Assembly (NCBI RefSeq): GCF_964275005.1
Contig: NC_092690.1
Span: forward strand, 11,226,010-11,290,009
From: Diadema setosum
Lineage: Eukaryota > Echinodermata > Echinoidea > Diadematoida > Diadematidae
Length of the DNA: 64,000 nt
Direction of reading: 5' to 3'
Positions 21,751 to 32,764 of the stretch are shown here, piece after piece. The notes under the pieces are model-generated. The model had not been told where the DNA came from, did no database searches, and worked only from the letters and a program-made list of their open reading frames with translations. Every line of letters begins with the position of its first letter. Position 1 is the stretch's first letter. Both the position numbers and the translations under genes were made by a program.

Positions 21751-22243
21751 TGGACCCCATTTACAGCCCGGCCTCAATTGCACGGCCGAGCCTCGCAATT
21801 TTGTCCGTTTACACTGCTGGGCTCGGCCGCGCTTTTAATTCAAACCTTTCTATATTTTGTCGTAGTGGCGCTCTGCTTGTAAACAAACGCAATTTGGTAT
21901 AGCCTGGTTTTCAGACCCTTTGCCAACTGGATTCCGTGGCGACGAAGTCGCCGTTCGGGCAAAGGCCTTTGCCGAAGGAAAAATCCTTTGCAGGACAAAA
22001 CCACCTTAAACTATACTAGTTTTCCACGGTCAGGGGGTTAATATCGTGAATAGCGAAATAGTACGGGCAGAGGGTCTGGAAGGCAGACTAAAATTGGCAT
22101 TTGGCCCAGGTTGCGTTTACACCAAGAAGAGGCCGAGACCACCTCCAGAGCGAGGCCAAATGCGAGGCCAATTTTGGCCTCGCATTTGGCCTTTTGCGCG
22201 TTTACACTGAAGCGGGGCTGGGCTCGCACTGTAAACGGGGTCT
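21751..22243. mobile_element. Inverted-repeat element carrying a nested element
   Basis: Ends TGGACCCCATTTACAG and CTGTAAACGGGGTC are inverted copies. Repeated GTTTACAC and GAGGCCAAATGCGAGG words fill the arms. A second element at 21899-22090 sits inside. Confidence 0.8.
21899..22090. mobile_element. Nested mini-element, about 190 bp
   Basis: Ends TAGCCTGGTTTTCAGACCC and GGGTCTGGAAGGCAGACTA are inverted and imperfect, with TA at both tips. The centre has GGGCAAAGGCCTTTGCC, itself palindromic. Confidence 0.7.
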
Positions 22244-24007
22244 AAGGAAGAGACGTATTTACAAAACAACGGTCAGAGCATCATTTTGAACTACGGTACC
22301 GGTACTCGGTGTAGAACTCGATAACAAATCAGCATTCCATCGTGTCCATTGCGCATCTGAACGTCTATAAATCCCTTTAATACGTAATGTCAGTGGCCTT
22401 GCAAGGATAGTATATAAAGGATTGTTACATTAAAAAGGATTACAGTTGTTGGAACATCAACTTCTGCTCATATTAGTTTGAGGAGAAAAAAAGAAGAATT
22501 TGCCCATTATGTAAAAGGCAAGCAGTGAATTAATGCAAGGACAGAATGTTATCAAGTTTGTCTAAAGCCAAAGGGACAATCAAACATTATAGATGATGAC
22601 TGGCGGGGGAGGGAACATACCGAATGTTCCACCCGAAGGGTTTGAAGTGATATTGAGGGAGGTTATAAGTCCAAAGATGAAGTCGAGGGACTCATAGCCT
22701 CCCGAAATAGCAATTCAAACCCTGAGAGTGGAACGTTTGGCACATGTTCCCGACATCAAAAGTCATTATCTGTTATATTATATGGGTTCATCAAATACCA
22801 TCAATAATCGGTCATCTCCTTTTTCACATTGTATGGAATAGGCAAATTTATCCTATCGATTGCGTGAAAAATATGATCATTCAATCGTTTGGTATCGTTT
22901 GTCATTTGTTACATGAAAATGTTTTCCCATGGGAGAACATTACAGAAATGTTCTGCCCATGGGCGAACATAACCAATGTGCCTCCATCACATGATTGTGT
23001 TTAGCCAATAACTGACCGGTATTTGACTAACCCATTTAATATTAAACACATAATGCTGGCAGACATTCTGTGCAGTGTAGTGAATAGGGTCTGCAATCTA
23101 TGCACTAGGCAGAGAGTGTATTGCGCCATCTTGTGAAATCTGGGACTGTCTATTGTGGAAGAGTGCAGGCTGTGAGTTTGAAGGAGGGAATTGTGTAGTC
23201 TTGCAAAAAGACTTTTTAGCGGCCTTGTGAGTGTGTGCATACATATTGTGTGTATGTGTGCAAAAGCCTTTTTAACAAAGGCTGTGTGTTTGTACTTTTA
23301 CATGTATCCTATCCTTGAATAGTGTTTCATTTTGTTCTATATCTTGCCTGCATCCCACCATACAAGTGTATTGTTATTCACAAAATGTTGTTTTAAAATT
23401 TTAGTACAGTCATGTCAACTTTTGTCAAGAGTAAATGTTAGATTTGTGTTTTATATTTGCCCATCCCTGTTCAGTCATTGGACTTTCTCATGTGCTTATC
23501 AAAAATTTCCCATTTGATACCATATCTTGATTGTTCTCATTACAGCAATAAATGTTCAAGGATACAAACAAAGCTTCAGAAAATTTCTATGTCAAAAAAA
23601 AGAATTAAAAATTTAAAGAAATTCATTTGTTTTTAAGAGCTGTGTTTTGTGTGTCTTTACATGAAGTAGCTTTATGAAAAATAATGGAATGTTTTCATTA
23701 TTGAATCGTATGGGAGACTGAACGAATGATACAGTTGTACAAGGTATATCACATGATCCAGTTTCTTATTCATTTGAATAGAAAAAGTATGAAATTCAAG
23801 TGATTTCTCATGAAATTTCAACCAATTTTAATGACATTTTCACCTTTTCCATGTTACTTTGAATGTCTTGCATATTTTTTGACCAATTTAATGAAACATT
23901 CTTTATTTTTCCATGTGCTTAATCACATTTTTTCATCAATTTCAACTTGAACATGTAGGACCCTACTATGTAGTTTTACCTCTCAAAAGAAGCATAAAAA
24001 ACTAATA
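22244..24007. other. Intron 1 stretch with a 141-bp palindrome
   Basis: Apart from the palindrome at 22611-22751 (listed apart), no gene or repeat was recognised. Open frames of 60-85 codons have no domain. Confidence 0.4.
22611..22751. repeat. Palindrome of 141 bp
   Basis: GGGAACATACCGAATGTTCC at the left faces GGAACGTTTGGCACATGTTC at the right. GGGTTTGAA faces TTCAAACCC, and GGGAGGTTATAAGTCC faces GGACTCATAGCCTCCC. The loop is about 14 bp. Probably a small mobile element; no second copy was noticed here. Confidence 0.75.
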
Positions 24008-24286
24008 CCTGAAGAGTTTCCAAGTACTGTACCATAAAAACTTTCTAAAAGGCTATTACATTCAAAACTTTTCAAGAAACTGTTACATGAAGAGTATCCA
24101 AGAAACTACTACATGAATACTTTCCAAGAAACCAAATTACATGAAACATTCCCAGGAACTATTACATGAAAACTTACCAAAAAACTGTTAAGACTTTCCC
24201 AATGAATCAATACATGAACACCTTCCAAAAAACTATTACATGAAGATTTTCCAGGAAACCATTACATGAAAACTTTCCAAGAAATA
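24008..24286. repeat. Degenerate minisatellite, period about 25-26 bp
   Basis: Ten or eleven diverged units of the form ACTTTCCAAGAAACTATTAC followed by ATGAA. Units start near 24069, 24094, 24119, 24147, 24172, 24195, 24220, 24246 and 24271. High divergence means it is old. Confidence 0.85.
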
Positions 24287-25140
24287 TCTTCAGGCCTCTT
24301 CACATGATGTGCCCAGTTGCTGTGTTTTATCGATCCTTTCTCTACCATGCAAACCTACACTGTACAAGGTCAGGCACGGGAAGACTGCGCACAGTATAAC
24401 ATGATACCAAATGAGTGCTTAAACTTGAGTGTTGTATTTTACAGTGTAAAGAAAATTAACTGGGAATAAAAAGTAACATTTCTATTTAAAAAGATACAGT
24501 CTGCTCTGAAATGGGACATCAAAATGTTTGAAATTTGTGGCAAAGAAGACTTGTAGCTGAAACAATTTTGATTGTAGATGTGGTAAGAGATTGAAAATCT
24601 GACATTTACATTATGTGCAGATTGAGACTTGTAAAATTAATGTAGGTTTCTTTGAGGAAGTAGATGTGTACATTCTGAGTGTACATGTGGGCCCATCATA
24701 CAAAGCTGTGTTGGCCTCCATGTGCTGTACATTGATTATTGGAGTGCTCAGGATGTCGGCCTATCACGCAGTTGACCTTGTGTGCAGAGTCCAAGGAAGG
24801 ACTACTTGTGTGCTTCTGATTGGCTGAAGGGCCCTCGGGTCAATTTCATGTGGGCTTCCCTGATTGGTTGCTCTACGGGCTTGTTGGTGCAATCGAGGGA
24901 AGTTGTCTGTTTTTGTGGCGAATCCGTTTGGGCTCTGCATTTGGTGAAGATGTTGAGAGTTTTCTTGTGCAGGCGTGCTCTATGATATCTTCAGACTTTG
25001 GTGTGTTGCATGGGCAGAGATTAGAAAGTGACCCAACTTAGCTCCATTTCCATTGTGGGATTTGCGATTATACATGCTATGTTACATCAAACCATTTCAT
25101 TTTCAAAAGAGCTTGTTGATTCAACTGGTCATGTCCCAGA

Positions 25141-25255
25141 TACTGTGAAACCAGTTGTGTTCATGTGCACTTTAATTTTACGAATTTTGCGAGAGCCAAG
25201 ATTTGGCAAAATTGAAATGCACTGCTAGAGTTCTTGTCTACATTATATGCAGTGA
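25141..25255. mobile_element. Family F element, partial
   Basis: TACTGTGAAACCAG start, GCACTTTAATTTTACGAATT, GCGAGAGCCAAGATTTGGCA, then GAGTTCTTGTCTACATTATA match the left half of family F copies at 50852 and 51439. The rest has decayed. Confidence 0.65.
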
Positions 25256-26157
25256 AGGTCCATTATGTATTGAATTTCAGAAGTGGTGCCTCAATTTCTG
25301 ACCTCTTTCAGTCTCGTAAAGTGGGACAAAGGTCTCATTTCCAAGTAGTCTCATTGAAGTTTTGGCACCTTTACCATTATCTCTACTATCCATCACCACT
25401 TTGATCAAGCTTTTTTTATTTTACACACAAATGTTTCATGTCTAGCTATGAAATAATGCTGTGGTACATTCAAATAAGTACTGTAAACATCAATATTTTC
25501 CTTTGATTAAATTTTTGCGTTGGGCACATCAAAAACATACTTGAAAGTTCTTGAATTTGTGCTTTGTAATTGAAAATTGTGACGATACCTTTGCCGGTTT
25601 TAGTAATTGCAAGAGCCAAAATAGTGTGATATACGCAATTTACCAATGTACCATGATGATTTTTTTTTTTTTTTCATTTACAACAAGTAGATTATGTGTG
25701 CCATAATATGGATGCATAATCTCTATACACGCATTCACAACTTGGAAGGCAGAGCGTGCACCTTCTGGAGATTCCGTTGAGACTAATTCCTTTAAGTGCT
25801 CTCAGAAAATAAGGGGAAGGAAATTCACAGAATTCACTCATGTCCCACAGCCAAATTTGCTGGTAGTATATGAGCTGAAATTGGATACATTCTTTACTTG
25901 TAGTCAAATCTTGATATGAAATGTGATTGGTGCTGAGATTATCAAGACTTTCTAGGATCTTTATGCTATTGCTAATGTTTCACAAATTTTGTCTCGATAC
26001 CAATTAGATTGAGATTTATATCTTTCGCCCATTCAAAAAGAAAACAGAATTGGTTAGTGCAAAATGCATAGTATTAGGTGACGGTTGCTATTTGTGGTTT
26101 TCGGAATTTAACCTGTTTGGCAGCGAAGAAAGATTGATTCAGTTGTACCACCCTGTA
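25256..26157. other. Intron 1 stretch, unassigned
   Basis: A T run near 25663. No exon or clear repeat was seen. Confidence 0.4.
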
Positions 26158-26522
26158 GTTACGTTCAGACTGACAGGCATTAACCTCGAGGTTAGGAAAT
26201 CTCGGGGTTAAGCTCTTGCCCCCTAACTACAACGTGCGTCCACACGGACGAATCTTAAACTCGAGGTTAGGAAACCTTGAGGTTAAGCTCCTGCCCCTTT
26301 GAGTACGTTGATTTTTGTGTCCACATGGTGCTTAACTACAAGTAGGACCCCCCCCCCCGCAGCTCGTGGTTAGAGCGCTAACCATAAGATATCTTGTGGC
26401 TCTTAACATCGAGCTAACCTCGAGGTTAGCTAACTACGAGCTATGCGTCTACATGGCCTCTAACTACAAGCTTAACCTTGAGGTTTCACCTCGAGGTTAA
26501 GGCTTGTCGTCTGAACATAACT
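26158..26522. mobile_element. Foldback element rich in CTCGAGGTTA words, 365 bp
   Basis: Ends AGTTACGTTCAGACTGACAG and TTGTCGTCTGAACATAACT are inverted. The interior has about seven copies of AACCTCGAGGTTA or near forms, each palindromic, plus TAACTACNAG words and a C run at 26349. Confidence 0.8.
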
Positions 26523-26734
26523 TGTGTATCCCCACGCTACCAGATTTTAGAAGACAACTCAAAGCTGCAGAGAATTTCACTCTAGTGCCTTACAGGTTCT
26601 GGTGTAATAATATGCAAACATATGTGCAGCACCAATGTTGCTACCATGTACTACATAGTATTCCCAGGGAGGTGGGGATTCCATAATTCATTGTCACTCT
26701 ATGGCACTCATGAGAACTTTGGACATTTTGTGGG

Positions 26735-26865
26735 AATAGTGTGGTTTAGTGGACTAGTATCGGGACTTCCACACAGAAGGTGGGGGGATCAAACCCCCTG
26801 CTTGGCGCTGACGTCCTAGGATAAGATGTTTTGCCCTGAATAGGACCATTCACACGCAAGAATCA
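26735..26865 (+). repeat. tRNA-derived SINE candidate
   Basis: A box TGGTTTAGTGG at 26742-26752 and B box GGATCAAACCCC at 26786-26797. They start 44 bp apart, the tRNA spacing, so an internal RNA polymerase III promoter is plausible. The tail (CCATTCACACGCAAGAAT) may come from a neighbouring repeat. No clear target duplication was seen. Confidence 0.5.
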
Positions 26866-26898
26866 TCATTATACAAAAATGAATTTCACTCACATCTG

Positions 26899-26991
26899 GT
26901 AACCCATTGAGGATGAGTCCAAGTATACTCAGGCAAGTGTCTATGGGAAGTGCGTTTTCTGGCAAAATCAGCTCGTCCTTAATAACAGATT
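26899..26991. mobile_element. Family D mini-element
   Basis: AACCCATTGAGGATGAGTCC start, AAGTATACTC centre, GTGTCTATGGGAAGTG, then a decayed right end AGCTCGTCCTTAATAACAG. Confidence 0.8.
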
Positions 26992-27037
26992 GATACATAC
27001 ATGTATGAAAAACCCTGTCTTCTGCAAGTGTAGCCCT

Positions 27038-27757
27038 TTAACCCTAAAAGGGCCGGGGGGGGGGGGGGGGCGGAATCCCCCCCCCTCGACGTTTCGCGCT
27101 ATAATTCTGTAACGCGAGAAGGCCTCATCGCGAGGCTTCTTGACTTTCTTCGTTCAAGTCTCGCGCAACTTTTGAGACCAAATTTGCAACGTCCGCGCAT
27201 ACTTTTGCGAAGCCACGCCCATTTTTGTAACGGAATGTCGCTCCAAAACGGGCACAATTTTGTGATTTTGTGTACATTTCCTATGGAAAACAGTACTCTG
27301 TCATGAAAGGCATAAAAACCTGATTATTTTTACAGTTAATCACTTTCATTGATTAATTTTGTGCTAATTATGGTAGAAAAGTGGTCAGTGACAATTTCCA
27401 ATGAAAAAACAAAGAAAAAACAAAAGTTGAAAAACAGAGAAATACATAAGAAATTCTGAAAACAATAAAATACATAAGAATTGAAATGAGTTTTGGAAGT
27501 TTTTGTGATGTACAATTGTTGAATATGCTAAAACAGATTTACAGATCAAAAATTAATTAATTAATTAAAATTAGAAATTGTTTCAAAAAATCTTATAACA
27601 CAATCTTGTAGATTATGACGCGGGTCTCACGCATGCAAAATTTCATCGCGATCGCTCCACCGATGGCCGAGATCTCAGGGGGGGGGGGGGGGGGGGGCGG
27701 AATCCGCCCCCCCCGGTCTGAGCATAGCCAAAAAAGCCCGGCCCCTTTAGGGTTAAA
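27038..27757. mobile_element. TTAA-flanked inverted-repeat element with G-run hairpins at both ends
   Basis: Ends TTTAACCCTAAAAGGGCCGG and CCGGCCCCTTTAGGGTTAAA are inverted. Just inside each end a G run, CGGAATCC and a C run form a hairpin (27054-27089 and 27677-27715). TTAA tips recall piggyBac-type target sites, but no transposase is present and the class is uncertain. Confidence 0.75.
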
Positions 27758-29426
27758 GTATCTTAAACTATTAGTCAGTGACCATAGCATGACCCCAAGT
27801 ACCCTAATACACCAAGCTTTAATAGTGGGATGAGTTGTACCATGGGATTATGTCAACTGTCTTTGTGGCTTACCATTCACTCACACACAAACCCAACTGC
27901 ACGGGGCAAACTGTTGTGATGATGTCAAAACAAAACAAAACAAAACAAACAAACCAAGATGGACTGATTTCTGTGTTGCGATGCAAGTCAGAGCATGGAG
28001 GTAGAAAATACTTTTCTACCTCCATGGTCAGTGTAATTATTTCTTTTGTGTGTGTGTATGTGTGTGTGTGTGTTTGTATGTGTTCACACAAGAATTAAAT
28101 CTGTTTTGGCACTGAATTTCAAAAACTGATGATTTTAAAATCAGTAAGGTGTGTGTGTGTGTGTGTGTGTGAATAGGCCAAATGTCTCTCATCACACATG
28201 CAGGAAAAAAAACATGGGTCACTGTCATCATTGATAAGGAAGGTTAATACAAGCCCCTGTGCCTCCTTGCCCTGGGCATCTAAAATCTCACAGTTGGGCA
28301 AGTAAAGTAAATGGGCACTTGCTTCTTTAAAGTCTGGCACTGTTGCTGAAAGGACTAGTTAGGGCAAGTGGGCAAATTATCTTTTTTTTTAATGTCTTGT
28401 AGCAAGAGTTTCACTTGAAAGAACTGAGCAAATGCTGAATAGGCTGCCCTGGCTGGGTAAATGAGACCATAGTTGCATTTGAAATAATGATATCATATTT
28501 GTGGTAAAACTCTTATGATGAGTTTCATTTTTTTTTTTTTTCAAATCCTCTTGAGTGGCTAGAAGGAACGAGGAAGTGGAAGAAATCCAGTTTGTGGTTT
28601 TATATGTCACTAGTAATGCATAAGGTCATTGCAGCTGATACTAATATTCGACTAGTGCCTTTTCATGTCTGCCATCGACCAATTTGAAGCCTTTGTACAG
28701 TGTAGAAACTGGGTTGAATTGCAAGCAAATGAGTACATGCACTTTCTCTCTGATGCCGGTTTCCATGGCGATTCCTCCAGTCACATGATTCCCCGGTCCG
28801 CTGCCTCTCTTCGCAGAGGAGCCCCCAGGAGCAAATCACTTTGTACACTCATCACTGCATCATCCGCAGTGCCCTTACCTGATTCACAATGAGTCATGCT
28901 GGAAGCGCTCATGAATATGCACGAGATGCTATTTTAAGACATGCCAAGGTGCCCCACTGGGTGGGCTGTTTCATTGCAAATTTAGGGGTGGACAGTGTTT
29001 TGGTATGGGATGGACTTCTTGTCTGCCTTCTGTCTGGCATATACTGACATATACAGCATGTGTACAATGTATGTAATGGCTGGCATTATTTATGCACAAA
29101 CGGTTGTTTTCCTGAGAATGTTAAAAATCAAGGACTGCAATATACAATGTACATCATTCAAAGGAGCCAGATGTAGTATGTGACTATGTAAAACTAGGGT
29201 AGTAAGAAAACGAGGCTGCAACTTTTTGTGGTGAGGAAAATTGCAGCCACAGAGGCAAATATATTTTTCTGTATAATATGATTGTACAGAAAGCTTTAGA
29301 ATTGATGGCCATGTATTTATTTTGTTACTATGGTATTAAAATTAAGGCTCAGTAAAGACAAACAAAATCAGCTCGGTACAGGATATGTTCTAATAATGCT
29401 GTATAATAATACTCAAAATCATCATG
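27758..29426. other. Intron 1 stretch with two GT microsatellites
   Basis: GT runs at about 28048-28076 and 28149-28171, and a T run near 28531. The rest is unassigned, with no exon seen. Confidence 0.5.
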
Positions 29427-29756
29427 GCCCCTCTGCTTAACAATCTCTTGTTTTCAGTACTGCCTTTTCCACCTTGAACTCTTTAACATTAAGCGGTGTC
29501 AGAATTTTGGAACTTGGGTATTTCTTCCAAGCCAAGTTCATTGTGTCACTGCCGGCAACCAGGGATAGCCTGGTGGTAGTATCGCTGCCCGGAAAGCACT
29601 GGATGACAGGTTGAAGATCCAGTGTTCCTTTTTCGCCGACTTCTGTGTTAAAATCATAGATCAGCAGTTGCGATCGTATAAATTTCATTTGTAGAGGGAG
29701 ACAACTTGAAGAAAGCTCACACCGTAACCTTCCCCCCTCTGCTTAATAATCTCTTG
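29427..29756 (+). repeat. tRNA-derived SINE candidate with direct flanking repeats
   Basis: A box TAGCCTGGTGG at 29566-29576 and B box-like GGTTGAAGATCC at 29609-29620 start 43 bp apart, as in a tRNA. A direct repeat of about 22 bp (CCTCTGCTTAACAATCTCTT at 29430 and CCTCTGCTTAATAATCTCTT at 29736) brackets the unit and could be its target duplication. The 3' part matches one arm of the palindrome at 19666-19889. About 120 bp lie between the left repeat and the A box, more than a simple SINE would have. Confidence 0.45.
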
Positions 29757-31159
29757 CTCTCATTTCTTGTTCATTGTTCAGATGATTAATAGCCCCATGT
29801 CTCCTAAATATATCAATCACCATAGATTTACAAAAACACAAAACATGGGGTTCCTGTATGGAGAGAGCATTGGCACAATATCAGTAGGTCAGTTAAAATG
29901 CCACGCAGGAAATCTTGTGCTCCAAAAAGGAGTTCACGGGGGTTCTGTGAAGTTTACCAGGGAAAGTTCGAGGGTAAACGTTCTGAAAAGTCACCCGGGT
30001 GGCATTTTACCTGAGATTTCACCTGCAAGACCTTTCAGTCTACGAGATTTCCTGGGTGAAATTTGTTAAAAGAATGAAAGGGGTCTGAAAAAAAGAAATA
30101 CACTTAGCTTTACCTTGTCTGAATAGCACCAACACATATTATTTGCTCCTTTACTTATTATACAGAGACGAATATATTTTAGTGATGTGGAATGTATGCT
30201 AGAAATAATGCTGAAACGTGATCCATTAAGGACGTGTGTATTGTATCCTTAAAGATTGATGAAAATTGATATCATACTTCACCCAGCTGTGCAGTTTAAG
30301 TCAAGTTGTTTTAATACACATGTACATGAAGCAGTAACTGTTGAAAACAGGCTAATTTTGCTACAACACATATTTCCCGTATATAGACATCCGCCCGAGT
30401 ATACTTGGGACTTGTCCTTAACGGGTTAAAACATTAAGTTCTCATACAAGTTTTTATAGTCAGGATGCTGTATGCTGGATACACACCACAGTTACATTTT
30501 AATCCTTCAGTCTTTTTGGCAGCAAGTTTACGTCCAATATCAATGGGATTGCAGGATAGGGATGCTGAGAGGGTTAAAGAGCATTCAAAACTGAAATCTA
30601 TAACCCAGAGTACATTGTCTCAGCTCGTCATATAAAGTAAAGCTGCCACCATAGACTGATGGATAGGACCATATACTATTACTTTCACTTTACCGGATCC
30701 CTGGTCCAAAGTTCAGACTGTACTGTACCTGTGTGTGCGCACAGTGGGTTGGGCCATCTACATTGTACACCAGCGCTGTAATCCTCCGCATATGTTGTAC
30801 AGCATAGAGTCAATCATACAACGTATATTGTATGGTGCCATTTTGTTTGTGCGTGACAAAGCTAATGCCTCCTCTACTACTTTTCCTTGTGTTTGCTTTG
30901 AACCCTATAAATTATGTGTGAGAGACTGTCAACCCAAGATGCCGTAATGTAATTTATGCAACGGTTATCATTCATACAGTTGGCCTTTGAGTGATGATAA
31001 GAGCAAAAGTTTCAAATAACCTGTTCAGTGTATGGTTTGCTGATTGAGCAGTCAATAATGAATTGGCTTTAAAGCAGCGAAATGTCAAAGAGCGCAAGAA
31101 TGTAGTACTATGACTGACAGTGTGAATCTGAAGTACGTTGAGAGTCAATAGGGATGTAT
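29757..31159. other. Intron 1 stretch, mostly unassigned
   Basis: A small inverted pair, TAAAATGCCAC/GTGGCATTTTA, brackets about 29896-30010. A family D copy at 30347 is listed apart. No exon was seen. Confidence 0.4.
30347..30428. mobile_element. Family D mini-element (inverted orientation)
   Basis: TTTTGCTACAACACATATTT, then GCCCGAGTATACTTGGGACT and TCCTTAACGGGTTAA. The left end is decayed. Confidence 0.8.
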
Positions 31160-31378
31160 TACTGTATAGCTGTTATTTTTGCGAGAGTTTAATTTTCGCA
31201 AATATAGGGAATCACAGTTGCAACGCGAATTCAACAACACGCGAAGATGTCGCCACGCGCTAGGGTAGTAGCGCATTTACAATAAATTCGCAAAAACACA
31301 TCTCACTAAAATGTCCGTCACTTCCTCATTCGCAAAAAATACATGTATCTGTATGTGAAAATAACAGCTTATACGGTA
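31160..31378. mobile_element. Family E palindromic element, 219 bp
   Basis: Ends TACTGTATAGCTGTTATTTT and AAAATAACAGCTTATACGGTA are inverted. Inside are TTTTCGCAAA/TTCGCAAAAA words and a TAGCGCATTT block. A second copy in the other orientation splits a family F element at 51549-51772. Confidence 0.85.
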
Positions 31379-32662
31379 AACCTAAATAGACCAGAACCAA
31401 GGCTGCCAGAATGAGGTATCAAGGTGTGGCCAAGATACAAATTGTAGCTCTGGAAATCAGCTTACCAGTACATTGAGTTTGTACAGCTTTGTATTGTATG
31501 TACATGTAAAGTGATTGCCTGGATTCTGGCTTGAATTTTCGCAGGTGCGTCATCGTATGACGTCAGAGGTCACTAAGAATCAGATTTGTGTATAGTGTGA
31601 TCATGAACCCTGGGTATCTTTTTAGTGGGTATTATGGTGGTTTGATTTTTAAAAAACTAACTGACTGACAAATTTTTTTTTCTACTGGGACTTCTGAGCA
31701 GTGGCCTGATTATTGATATGAAAGCCTTTAATGTATAACAGACAGAATTTAGTAATGATATATAACAAGTAATATACAGTATACTGATAATATTCATGAG
31801 CATGATATGCACTAGAATTTCATGTAGTTTGCTAGAGTTTTGAGACAGAAAATCTGAAGCACATCTTCTTAGAAGGTGGGGAGATGGGTGAAAACAGAAT
31901 AGCCTCCATGGCAGTGAGGATGTATTTGCTGCCCTCTGGTGGTGGGTGGGAGGAATCTAGGGGAGTAGTCTTCCTGCCTGATGTTTGCTTGCTTCCTGGA
32001 TCAAGAGAAAAAAAAAAAAAGATTAAAAAAATGGGAGAAGGAAGTAGTGTGGTTTCTTACACAGGAAGACAAAGAGAGAACAGGAAAGAGTGTGCTCTGA
32101 TATGATGCCTCTTTATCACTGCGCGCATGGTGGTTTTATCGAAGCTTGATTCGCCGCCGTCCACCACCATATGCGCACATTTGCATGGTCTTATGAAGTC
32201 ACACATGCCTCCAACTCCACCGAACAATACATGTGACCTTTATTCAACTGTCCAAGATGAATGTAACTATATGCAGATTGATGTCCTAATATGGTATCAT
32301 GTGGCCTTTGCTCATCATACACTGTAGCTGTACCTAGTTTTCTTGTGTGATGCATTTGTAGCAGTCTGCAACAGTCTTGTAACATGAATGAAGGCTAAAC
32401 GTAGACTACAGGTGTTCATTAAAAACTTCTTTTTTTTGTGATGAAAAACGTGTCTGACTTCTGGTAATTATATTATTGGTCACATTAAAGTGGACAGGCT
32501 GTCTCTCTGGACTTGATTTCTGGATCCAGTCCACAGGCAGAAGGAAAATACTATTGTGAGGTGAATAGTCCTGCTAATGGCACATCGTAACCATCTTTGC
32601 CTTATGGAATATAATTGAGATCGATCAGGAATTCGTTGTTCCCAAAAAGTGAGACATTCACA
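31379..32662. other. Intron 1 stretch, unassigned
   Basis: Short A and T runs only. Open frames of about 65-75 codons have no recognisable domain. Confidence 0.4.
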
Positions 32663-32764
32663 TTAACCCGTTGAGGACTTACTAGCTGATTTTGCTATGT
32701 ACAACACATATTTCCCATACACACTTGCCCGAATATTCTCGGGGATTCATCTTCAATGGGTTAA
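32663..32764. mobile_element. Family D mini-element
   Basis: TTAACCCGTTGAGGACTTAC start and TTCATCTTCAATGGGTTAA end are inverted. The body has ACAACACATATTTCCCATA and GCCCGAATATTCTCGGGG. Confidence 0.85.
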
